Shown here: piece by piece, positions 1-10,400 of the stretch | Layout of the letters: each line of letters begins with the position of its first letter | How positions within the stretch are numbered: the stretch's first letter is position 1 | Source of the DNA: Micromussa lordhowensis | Taxonomy: Eukaryota; Cnidaria; Anthozoa; Scleractinia; Lobophylliidae | DNA: 64,000 nt | Assembly: GCA_964020085.1 (NCBI GenBank) | Contig: OZ026604.1 | Coordinates: 19,227,197-19,291,196, forward strand | Reading direction: 5' to 3' | Made by a program: the position numbers and the translations under genes | Notes under the pieces: model-generated | Seen by the model: only the letters and a program-made list of their open reading frames with translations | Databases searched by the model: none | What the model was told of the DNA's origin: nothing

Positions 1-475
1 TGAAAGAGAGGCTTTAGGTAACTCGGAAATGGTCTATTGTTGAACCATATTTAGATTACCGTAGCGTTGTACGGAATGTCATCAGTGTTCACCTCAATGA
101 CAAACTTCAAACTTTACAAAGTCTTACTGCACGAGTAATGACAGGCCGGTACCCATTACTGGATGCCTATTAGCGAAATATTTAGCAAACTCAGTTGGTC
201 CAATCTTAAAGAAAGGGAAAAGAAACAAAAAGCTCTCGAATGGTATAGCCCTAGAGTGTCAAGAAGACATCTTGACGAGAAATATCGGGAGATCGGTTTA
301 TAATCTCAGGATCTCAAGGCGAAATCTAGCTTTCCCGGTAGTTAAAGCCAATTACTATCAGAATTGCTTTGCCCATACTGGAGCGAAAGTCTGGAATGCG
401 CTACCAGGATAAATGGAATATGAAAAGTCCATTGGAGCTTTCAAACATAAATTGGAATGTCTCTATCAACTTTAA
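1..475 (+). mobile_element. Decayed LINE 3' end (reverse transcriptase C-terminus)
   Basis: The plus strand from about 31 reads as the tail of a LINE polymerase: an IVEPYLDYRSVV-like stretch, then LNDKLQTLQ...ARVMTG, matching the EPYFDYC...LQKLQNRAIRV region of the intact LINE at 57600. An in-frame TAG follows at about 171, and the frame is broken again in the WNALPG-like region near 390-410. This is a dead fragment in the first intron of the minus-strand receptor gene. From 476 to about 764 I see only AT-rich sequence with simple TTTA repeats at 745-770. Confidence 0.6.
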
Positions 476-814
476 GCAAAACATTTAACTTGTTACGGGT
501 CGTTGCTTGGTTTTATTTATCGATGCATGTTTAATGTATTCATCTGTAATATACTGATATATACTTGTATACATTTTATAAGCTTAGTGGTAGTATTGTA
601 GTTCGCGGCTTTTGGCCAGAATAAAAGTGCAATGCATAGTAATTTTTGATCAAAGGTACTGTGGTTAAATAAGATTTTCTCTCTGTCCTTCCGTCCGTCC
701 ATCCATCCATCATTTTAAAACGCAAGAGCAATAAAGCAGAAAATACATTTATTTATTTATTTGTTTATTTGCAATATGCAATCAATAATAAGTCATTACC
801 ATTTATATTCTTAC

Positions 815-2510
815 CCTCCTTTCCGTCATCCTCCGCCTTTTCAGCCCAAGAGTTGAAAATGATTATTTTCTGTTTTCCATCAAGCATGGCCTCAAAAAGA
901 TAACAAATCATAATGATTTCATGATGTTCTTCTGGAATAAGCAGGTGGTCTGACTTCATTGAAATGTTCAAGGCGAGCTCAAAGTTAGGTTTGTTGAGAT
1001 CGAATCTTTTAAAAGCATTGATGTAGTCTTTGTCTAGAAGAGCTGAAAGATCCTTCATTTGGGACACGAAAAAGTTACAAAAGCGGTCCCCTGCCTTCTG
1101 GTAGACTCTGATAAAATTTTGGCTGTGACCGATGCTTCTTAGAAATTTTCGCATCAACGGATGCATGTCGTAGGAAAGTACCTTCGCCTCTGGATCAACC
1201 GATACGACTTTGCGGTTGCGCAAGCCCTCCAGCTGTATAACAGCCTCCGTAGGGTCCACCCTGAGAATGGTAGCAGCTGCTTCAGCGGAGAAAGAACGGC
1301 AAAATAACGAAACAGAAACGGCACTCTCTTTTAGCCTTTTACTCGGCAGGAAGAAGAACATTTTTCTCAAGCAGTTTTCTTGACCTTTGTCAATCCCTTC
1401 TTTCCTGTAGTCAAATATTTCTCTCTCCTGCTTAACCTGTGTCGCCTTCGGTGAAAGTGGTAATCCTGTTCCTGAAGGATCGGTCACGATATCTTGCTCT
1501 ATGGTTTCAAGAAGCTTTTTTATATCTGCTATGTTCTGCCTTAAGATAGCTGCCATCCCGTTCAGGATGAGGGGATTCCCATGGCACATTTGTAGCAACT
1601 TCTCCATTTGATCTTCCTCAAGGCAACGATTTGCAAGGGATTGAAGGAGCGCACTCGAGAGAGCGTTATTCAAAGCTTTAACTTCGAAATTATCGACACT
1701 GAGAGTATCGCCGTGACGACGAGGCGTTCTGGAAGTCAACAAAATCTTCAACTTTGATTTTCCTTCATCAGTCTTGGGACCAAGAAGTCTCCGGAGAAAC
1801 GTCACAAAGTTGGTGTTCAGGTCCGTGGCAGCCTCTCCATCTCCTCCCGCAAATTGATCAACATTGTCTAGAAGTAACAAGATGTCGCTTTGGCTGTCTC
1901 GCTTCAGTTGTTCCATTCGAGCAATGACTGGATTTGCTTCGTAGCTTAAAACCGTTTCCTCCGATACGGTTAACGCGTTCAGAACGTGAAAGTAAACGCT
2001 TTTCATCTGATTTATTCCTCTGAAATCGACTTTAAATTTTCTCCCTGGCCACTTAGATAATGTTTCTATGGCAAGCGTCGTCTTGCCCACGCCACTGGAT
2101 CCGTACAAATTGACAACACTCGAACTTCCCGTTGTTAGCTTTGTCATAACTTTCTCCAGGTCATGGACTCTACCAGTCAATTCTTCCTTTGTCTTTGTCT
2201 CTTGCTGGCGGATTGATTTGAATCGTTGAATTTTTTCTTGGATTCTCTCCTTCGTGGATTTTTCTGAAGCAAGAAACTCTAACAAAGTAAGTTCGTACTC
2301 CGACACGAGGCCTTGATTTGCAAATAAACTCAGACATGAATACAAATTGTGCTCTTCTTGATCCTCAAATTTTCCTTTAAAATTGCATTTGATTAATGAT
2401 ACGACGTTTTTAAGTTCGTCGGGGCTTAGTTCACTTGAAACGTCTTTTAAAAGTTTGTCAAGCTTGGAAGAAATCTCTCCAGTCGCCGAAACTGTTTCGA
2501 GCGACGCCAT
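815..2510 (-). CDS. DED-NB-ARC receptor, first coding exon (gene continues beyond the left edge)
   Basis: This is the first coding exon of a STAND ATPase of the NB-ARC (APAF/NLR-like) type. The chosen start is the ATG at 2510 (MASLETVS), shared with the paralogue at 5748; an in-frame stop lies just upstream. Counting from this Met, a death-effector-like helical domain spans about residues 10-98, and Walker A GSSGVGKTT is near 137. Walker B ILLLLDNVD is near 210, the sensor motif KILLTSR near 255 and GNPL near 311. An MHP variant of the MHD motif is at about 449-451, followed by a winged-helix-like region. A donor (GG|GTAAGA) at 815/814 matches the paralogue's exon-1 donor; the frame then reads through intron to about 765. 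No TPR exon is visible before the window edge. No frameshift is seen, so it may be functional. Confidence 0.85.
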
Positions 2511-2649
2511 CTCAGACAACAATGTCAAGACATGTGTTTATATGACGGTGAAAGTAATTTATGCGAAGAATAAACTGATATTGCTTATGAAAATGAGAAC
2601 ACGGTTGTCTCTTTTTTCCACGCTTTAAATTAAAAGGCCAAAGGATATG

Positions 2650-3970
2650 TATCATGAATTACACACGTGTGAGCTTTCGAGCTTAAGTTTGAAAATAACC
2701 AGCTCGCAAGCAGGAATTTGTTGGCCTCGGTTTTTAAACGATTTTATCCACACGTTTCGAGTCTCTTCTCTGAAATGATGCCCATATTTGATGTAATGAC
2801 TGTTGACCACATAGCCCAGTGGAGCACTTCGTGACCAGCGTTCCACGGCTTGTTGTATGGAAGTGGTGTTGGTTCTGTTTCTTTCCGCTGCTCTCCAGGA
2901 AAAGCTTTAGCAATTTTAAAATGTGGGTTGCAGCAACTTCTCCGGTTTCGTTTTCGATGTAGCTTGTTTCTTAGAATTGTTTTGAAAGAACCACAACTGA
3001 TTGACAGGTTGAATCGCGTGTCAGTAATCTTAAACCTCATTTTAGCTCAAGCCATTGTTTTACAAGCCAATCGAGTCCTAGAAAAGTCGCACACTGTTTC
3101 CGCCGGATGTCGCTGATAATTCCAAGAAACAACGTATTAATAGTAGTGCCGGTTAAACCTTTTGTTTGGCAACTTTCCTGATGACGTTGTCGTGGCCGTT
3201 GCCGTTACTAACTTGCCGTTGCCGTTACTGTTGCCATTCAGGTTTTTCAGTGAAGTGTAAAAGGAGCAAGTTTGGGAAAAAACGAGACAAGAGAAAGTCA
3301 CGTTAGATAGTCACGTTAGATAGTCACGCAACCTGGACACGCAACCGACAACTGCAAAATGTTGCTCCGTGACTCTCCATGTACCCGATAGCTATGTAAA
3401 CAATAGCCTCCATTTGGCGTGAGAATATCCTGAAATATTTGTCAATGGACATGATCTTTTCCCAGAAGCGAACACTGTAAGCCCCTTTATATTTACCGCG
3501 TTTAAAGAAGTACTATCATGATTTACTCGTGCGATCTTCCCATCTTAAGTTAAAATTTGATGGCTTCCTTTTTAAGCGATTTTATCCATATTTCGAGTCT
3601 CTTCGATCTTCGAAATGATACCCATATTTGATGTAATGGCAGTTGATCATATGGGCCAGTGGAGGACTGCGTATCGAGTTAACTTGTAAGGAAGCGGTCT
3701 TGATTAAGTTTCCCTCGGCTGCACTCGAGGAAAAATTTTAGCCACGGGCAACTTGTTGCAGCAACTTTTCCGGTTTTATTTTCGATGTAGCAGAAACTTA
3801 TTATCCATTTCTTAGAATTGTTTAGAAAGGAGTCACAACTGATTGACAGCTGGTGGATTCGCGTTATGGGTAATCTTAAACTTATAGCGTCAAGCAATGG
3901 TTACAAGCCAATCGATTCTTAGAAAGGAGGTTCATTGTTTCCGCTAATAATTCCAAGAAACAACGGACGA
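2650..3970 (+). repeat. Diverged direct duplication (about 2650-3130 and 3515-3970)
   Basis: The two blocks share order and wording: a run ending GATTTTATCCA, then TTTCGAGTCTCTTC, then CCCATATTTGATGTAATG and GCCAGTGGAG. Both continue into TTTTCGATGTAGC, CACAACTGATTGACAG and CAAGCCAATCGA, and both end near TTCCAAGAAACAACG. They differ by many substitutions and small gaps, so the duplication is old. The copies lie in the same orientation within the intergenic region. Whether they are promoter or repeat sequence cannot be told. Confidence 0.7.
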
Positions 3971-4990
3971 CCTCGAGGAAATTGAGCTTGTTTGTCATTG
4001 TCAGAATTATCCCAGAGCAACTAACTATTTAAGACGGCGTTAAACTCGTAAACTGAACTTCAAAACAAAAAAAGCTTGCCGTTCAGGTTCGCGTTGTCAG
4101 GTAAGGCAGAATTTGGTTATTTGCCTTTTCTGTTGTTGATGTTGTTGTTGTTGTTGTTTTCTCGCAGAGAAATGTACGAAACTTTAGAGGTCACGTGGAG
4201 AGCCATTGTATTGCTGATAAAACCTTTTGTTCAGCGATTTTCTGGTCGTCGTTGTCGTTGCCGTGGAGGTTTATTTTCCTCGGGAACTGAGGAATGGCGC
4301 AAACTCCAAAAAAGTCAAAAGCACCGCGCACGCGCAATCCCACCGAAACTGCCATAGCTCATAAACATCTTCCATTATTCTTGTACTTTCAAGCCAAAAG
4401 TTAACACAGTTATTAAATCGCATATGCATAGTGAATTTAATGATTGTTATATTCCTGGTCGATCGCCTGCCACACCTCTGCTCTCTTCATAGGTTTTTCT
4501 CGCAAAAAGCGTGAAAAAAAAAAGCGAGGAAACAAGAACGCGAGGAAGCGTTGGTTGAGGGTGGGGAAAAGGTATTTTCGTGATTCGGGAATAACCTTTT
4601 TCTCTCCTCTTGAAATTTGAAATTGCCTGGTCTTTTTCTGTTGTTGTTTTACCTTGCTTTTGGTTTTGCTTGTGTTTTTTTTTTTTCTTGTGAATAGTGA
4701 TTTCCTTAGTAGATGCGATCAGTGATTTTAAAACTATTTTTCAGTAAAATAAGGTATGAACGTTTGGTTGGTCTTGAACTGTAAAGAAGAGAAAGCCCTG
4801 GGACGGAGGCGGAGAAAAAATAGTCAAGGGAGAGTCACGCAACCCGGTCACGTAACCGACAACTTTAGCACTTATTCACGAGACAGATGTATAAACATAG
4901 CCCTTGGCGTGAAAAATATCCTCGAATATTTGTCCACCGACATTATCTGTTCCGAAAAGCGAACTGGTTTCCGAGAGCAAGGCTCGGGGG
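3250..4990 (+). repeat. Second diverged direct duplication (about 3255-3480 and 4800-4975)
   Basis: Both blocks contain AGTCACGCAACC or its near match, then ACGCAACCGACAACT or ACGTAACCGACAACT. Both continue with TTGGCGTGA, AATATCCT, AATATTTGTC and AAGCGAAC. They are direct copies about 1.5 kb apart. Tracts at 3160-3240 and 4200-4275 (AAACCTTTTGTT...GTTGCCGT) also resemble the terminal part of the MITE annotated at 24785-25147, so mobile DNA has contributed here. Confidence 0.55.
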
Positions 4991-5747
4991 CTATCGAGAG
5001 AACAGCGAATCGAATACAGACGAAAAATGGCCGCTATAAAAACGTGTTGTCAAAGAAAACAAGGAAAACAGACATGAGCGTCCATAAACGGTTTAAGAGT
5101 CCATAAGCGAGAGTCCATAAGCGAGTCCAGATTTAAGTCAATCAACCATAACATTTGAGGGAAAGCTTTATAAATGATTAGCACTAAAACCGTGGCTAGT
5201 TTTTCCCGTTTATTGTGATGATCAGGTCCTTTAAGGGACCCTTTCAAGCACAGTCTGCTGATAACAAACTGATTCGCCATGAAGTAAGCGGTAACCGGCC
5301 GTCGCGTTTGCTAGGAGCATGTATTTCACAAGTCACGGAAAAGATTACTAGTCAGGTTTGAGCAGCTGAGCAGATTGATTCATCGACAAACGCAAAACCA
5401 GTCTCATCGACTGATCGATCAACACTGAAGTCATGGAATGTACTGATAATAATACATACAGCAGTCTTTAAACAATGAACGAGGCACGTCTCGCACTTTG
5501 GCTTTATTACAGGGAAGATTTTTTTATCAGTTAATTACTTATTAAAAGTGAATGCAAAAATTTTGAGATCTTCGTGATCAACTGAAAAAAAAAAAACGAT
5601 TAGGTGCAGCCGGAAAGTAAGAGAGCCGTGTACATGTCAAACTAGGATAGGATGGCGTTATTATTATTTCATAAACAATATCCGACATTATACCTCCGCA
5701 TAAATTTATTGCCTCTTGCAACACATGTAACGGCATTGTTGGTCAAG

Positions 5748-7446
5748 ATGGCGTCGCTCGAAACAGTTTCGGCGACTGAAGGGATTTCTCCGGATTTTGA
5801 CAAACTTTTAAAAGACGTTTCAAGTGAACTCAGCCCCGAAGAACTTAAGCAAGCTGTTGCTTCTATCAAAAGCAATTTTAAAGGCAAATTTGAAGCTCAG
5901 CAAGATCAGGATCTGTATTCCTGTCTTCATTTATTTGCTAATCAAGGACTCGTGTCCGAGGACAATCTAACTTTGTTAGAGAGGTTTGTCACTCCTAAAA
6001 CATCCAATAAGGGGACAATCCAAGAAAAGATTCAAGGTTTCAAAACAGTCCGCCAGAGAGAGACAAAGACAAAGGAAGAATTGACCGGAAGAGACAACGA
6101 CTTGAAACAAGTTATGGCAAAGCTAACGACAGGGAGTTCGAGTGTTGTCAATTTGTACGGATCCAGTGGCGTAGGTAAGACAACGCTTGCCATAGAAACG
6201 TTCTCCAAGTGGCCCGGGAGTAACTTTAAAGTCGACTTTAGAGGAATAAATGAGATGAAAAGCGTTCACTTCCACGTCCTGAACGCATTAACCGTTTCGG
6301 AGCAAACGGTCTTAGTCTACGAAGCAAATCCAGTAATTGCTCGAATGGAACAACTGAAGCGAGACAACCAAAGCGAAATCTTGTTACTTCTGGACAATGT
6401 TGATGAATTTGCGGGAGGAGATGGAGAGGCTTCGGCAGACCTGAACACCAACTTTGTGACGTTTCTCCGGAGACTTCTTGGTCCCAAGACTGATGAAGGA
6501 AAATCAAAGTTAAAGATTCTGTTGACTTCGAGAACTACACTTAGTCACGGCGACACTGTCGATGTCGATAATTACGAGGTAAAGGCTTTGGATAACACGG
6601 TCTCAAGTTCACTCCTTCAATCCCTTGGAAATCGTAGCCTTGAAGAAGATCAAAGGGAGAAGTTGGTACAAATGTGCCACGGGAATCCCCTCATCCTGAA
6701 CGGGATGGCCGCTATCTTACGGCAGAAGATAGCAGATGATAAAAAGCTTCTCGAAACCATAGAGCAAGAGATAGTGACCGAGCCTTCAGAAACGGGATTA
6801 CCACCTGCAGCAAACGTTTCACCGGTTACCCAGGAGAGAGAAATATTTGACCACAAGAAGGAAGGGATTGACAAAGATCAAGAAAACTGCTTAAGAAAAA
6901 TGTTTTTCTTCCTGCCGAGTAAAAGGCTAAAAGAGAGTGCCGTTTCTGTCTCGCTATTTTGTCGTTCTTTCTCCGTCGAAGCAGCTGCTGCCATTCTCGG
7001 GGTGGACTCCTCGGAGGCTGTTATACAGCTGGAGGGTTTGCGAAACAGCAAAGTCGTGTCGGTTGATTCAGAGGCGAAGGTACTTTCCTATGACATTCAT
7101 CCACTGATGCGAAAGTTTCTACGAAGCATCGGTAACAGTAAAGTTTTCATCAAAGTTTACCAGATAGCAAGGGACCAGTTTTGTAAGCTTTTCATGTCCA
7201 ATATGAAGGAGATTTCAGCTATTTTGGACAAAAACTACATCGACGCTTTCAACAGATTTGACCTTGACAAACCAAACTTTGAACTTGCCTTGAACATTTC
7301 ACTGAAGTCAGATCACCTTCTTATTCCAGAGGCGCATCATGAAAGTATTATGATTTGTTATCTTTTTGAGGCCATGCTTGATGAAAAACAGAGAAGAAGT
7401 ATTTTCAACTCTTGGGCTGAGAAGGCAGAAAATGACGGAAAGAAGG
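5748..7446 (+). CDS. Exon 1: DED and NB-ARC
   Basis: The start at 5748 has a good context (AAGATGG) and matches the paralogue's first Met. An in-frame ATG at 5652 would add 32 residues that the paralogue lacks. The DED-like helices read FDKLLKDVSSELSPEEL and end near residue 98. Walker A GSSGVGKTT is 138-146, Walker B ILLLLDNVD 211-219, KILLTSR 256-262, GNPL 312-315, and the MHD position reads IHP (450-452). The exon ends AAGG|GTAAGC with one base of a split Gly codon. Reading on into the intron gives a false C-terminus ending at 7547. Confidence 0.9.
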
Positions 7447-10400
7447 GTAAGCAAACTTTTGCTATTTTATTGACTTATTCCTGTTTTTATCCCCGTTTCT
7501 TTTCTGGCTTACAACATAATTCTTGCATTCTTTCGATAGAAGCATAAATCATCTCAATACTATGTAATCAACAAATATTAAACAAGCAACAAACAAATAT
7601 AGAAAAGCAAAGAAGTTATTGTTCAAACGATGTAAGAAGGGATAAAGTAATTGTTAACTGGGTTGTTTGTTAGTCATCTCCAAATGAATCAATAAGTTAT
7701 TGATTCATTTGGTGAAAGTTGGAGGAGCCGAGAGGTCCAGCATTCTACTAACTATGAATTGCTTCTTGATTTATTGTTAATAGAATTTTTTCATGAAATA
7801 AATTATTGGTCAGTTGATCAGAGTAGGTCAATAGTAACTTTTAGTCAGACTATTCAGTTTGAAATTTGAATCAATTAAATTTCCCTGGAGTTCTCAAATG
7901 CCCGTCTTGTTTTATCACAGTGTAATACACGGCTTAGGCTTCTTTATTTTTTAAATAACAAACGATAAAACGGTGTGGTAAACCTGAGGAGCACAAACAG
8001 GTCAACGATCTACTGGCCATTGCCTGCGGCCTCTCTCATTATTGCATCTTATTTTTACATCAGCTCGAATTCCTTTGTTCTTTTCGGGGGGAATATATTA
8101 CATAAACCCCAAATCAACTGTCTGAAAAGCTGGGTGCGGCTTTGATTGTTTAAAGGGAAGAGCGGGGCTAATGAACAGCTAATTGAAATGCGAGGGGATT
8201 ATGTGTTAATATGCAAGGGGGATAAGTGACTTATCCCCCTTGCATATTAATACATAATCCCCTCGCATTTCAATTAGCTGCTCATGAAGTTTCGCTCTGT
8301 AACCCAGTCATCCCAAACTCGTGTACTCCATGAAGTTGCCCTTTTAGTGTTTTGTGGTATTCTTGCTCCATTCCTCGCCTGAATTTCCTTGTCGCTTACT
8401 GTAATGATCCTTCGGCCGGAATCTTCTTTATCTGTAAAAACGTCGGTCAAAAGATCCTCGGTGCGTAAATTGATATTGTCAACTGCTTTCTCGTTGTCTG
8501 CACCCGCAAATAAAGATTCTAAGTTGTTTTCCAAAAGGTCAATTGACCTGCTGCCACTAAAACTGCTTTGAGTAATAAACAGTTCTGACTCTGAATCGCT
8601 CAACATTGCTAGCCTGTTCCTAACATTTACTACGAACAAGACGAACGACTAATTGGAAATGCGACTTTAAAAAATTAACATAATTAAAAGGCTGAGAAAC
8701 TTGTGAATCCCACTAGTGCCAGCATGGAGCATTGAAAAACAAAAGAAAGATGAACAATAGAGGAATTTTTCTTCAGTGTATTTTTGAATCCCTTGAGGAA
8801 TCCTCGCCAATGTAAAAATAAGCCATTTATCGGCCTTCAGCTCGTGGTTATGTGAGTTATTCCCCTCGTGTGTTGCCCGAGGGCAACACACGAGGGGAAT
8901 AAATCACATAACCCCTCGCTTCAGGCCGATAACCCTTACATATAACAGCTTACAATTGTAGAAAAACTCTAAAGAATGACCGAAAACGAAAACGTAGGCC
9001 TTGTTGGGCAATTGAAGAAGATCAAACGTATTCCATTCGGGTAGACTTGAAAAAGATTGGCCTGACCTTTTCCAATTTATCTAAATTATTATGAAAGTGT
9101 TATTTATAACTGCAAGCAATCATCTTTTCTTGTAAGGTGGATGTGATTTTGCCAACAATAGACTGTTGCTATGCCAGCTGGAAACTTAAAGTTCGTTATC
9201 ATCGAAAAGACACAGAATCACCTTAAATGCCGTGAACCAATCAATCTCTTTAACGGATGTTGGGAGAAATTGAGCATTGTCTTATTTGCTTGCTTATGTT
9301 TGCTTGTTTTTCTTTTGTTTTATTGATAAAGTTGTAATCAAAAGAAGGGCAAAAGATTAACGAAACATTTATCGTCCAGCGTTTGACAGATTGATTGATC
9401 GATTGAGTGATTGATTCAGTTGAACCCGATTGAGTGATAGATTGATCCCGATTGGTCGATATTTTTCTTTTACCTGTGCCTGACTGCTGCGAAATTGGCT
9501 TCAGAATTCATTCCTGCCTGAGGGAATGAGGAAAATTTGTCAAGTATAGTTTACACCAATTTTATCGTTAAGAGACAAATGCCATATTTGATTATTTTGA
9601 GATTAACATCCCTGTTTGTGCATGCTTTTCCAGAGTTCATGGGTACATTAACTCGAATTTGCTACAATTGATTAAGCAATTGGTCGTGGTAAGTTTCCCT
9701 TGAATATGTGGTTAATTAGTTTATTTGTTACTTTTGCTAGGATCTTTACTTCGAGCAGAATTAAAATGCCGAGAAGCTTTGCAGGTCCTTCAGCTGGAAG
9801 GATGGCAAAGAGCTTTGGAGGTCCTGAAGATGGCGAATGAGTCACTGAAGACAATACAGAAAGAGACGAAACGCAGTGAATTCTTCAAGCTTACTCGGAG
9901 CTCTTACCTCTTTGTCCAGGGTGAAGTGTACTACAGAGCAGGGAATATGGCAAAGGCACTAAGGATCTTGCATCGGTCTCTGAAGATAATGGAAGATATC
10001 TTGCAAAGTCACACAAGCACCACCAGATGCCTGAACGCCATCGGGAACTGCCACAACAAGCTGGACAAACCAGATGAAGCGATAAAGTATTATACCAGAG
10101 CTTATGAAATGAGGAAGGAGCTCTCTGGCTCAGTGAATCACTTTGACATGCCAGTTTTCAAAGGTCAGATCGGTACAGTCTATGAAGGAAAAGGTCAAAT
10201 CCATCGAAAAGAAAAACAGAACGACGAAGCAATCAAGCAATTTCGCAAAGCAATCGAATGCTATCAAGAGGCCTTGGAGCTCGCCAAAGAACTCAAAATT
10301 CCAGGAATGTTAAACACCGCGCTGTTTAACAGAAACATTGCCAACACGTACGCGTGGTTAAGAGAGTTCAAGGAAGCCTACCAACCTGCAAAGAACGCAT

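Larger units (their letters stand above)
2511..5747. promoter_or_regulatory. Shared upstream region between two divergent receptor genes
   Basis: This 3.2 kb interval separates the start codons of two divergent DED-NB-ARC genes, so it must hold both 5' ends and may act as a bidirectional promoter. The roughly 28 bases before each ATG are recognisably homologous between the two genes (ACACATGT, then CATTGTTG shortly before the ATG). No confident TATA box or factor site was identified. Short ORFs here look random. The interval also contains internal duplications and a MITE-like tract, listed separately. Confidence 0.45.
7447..9740 (+). other. Intron 1 of the receptor gene
   Basis: Begins GTAAGC and ends TTTTGCTAG. 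Outside the Crypton-like ORF and its two foldbacks it is AT-rich with no supported gene. Runs of GATTGATTGAT at about 9390-9460 are simple repeats. Confidence 0.7.

Noticed and set aside
2850..3116. Small frames in the intergenic region, also 4076-4357 and 4756-5106
   Set aside because: They lie in duplicated or MITE-like sequence, show no family motifs, and are not kept open in the sister repeat copies.
5652..5747. Upstream in-frame ATG adding 32 residues to the receptor
   Set aside because: The paralogue at 2510 has an in-frame stop in the homologous leader and begins at the Met matching 5748, so the extension is probably leader sequence.
6238..6874. Antisense frames within the NB-ARC exon
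   Set aside because: Shadows of a strongly coding exon with no domain signature.
7447..7547. C-terminal tail of the exon-1 reading frame
   Set aside because: It reads through a good GTAAGC donor whose phase matches the TPR exon; the paralogue diverges completely past the same point.
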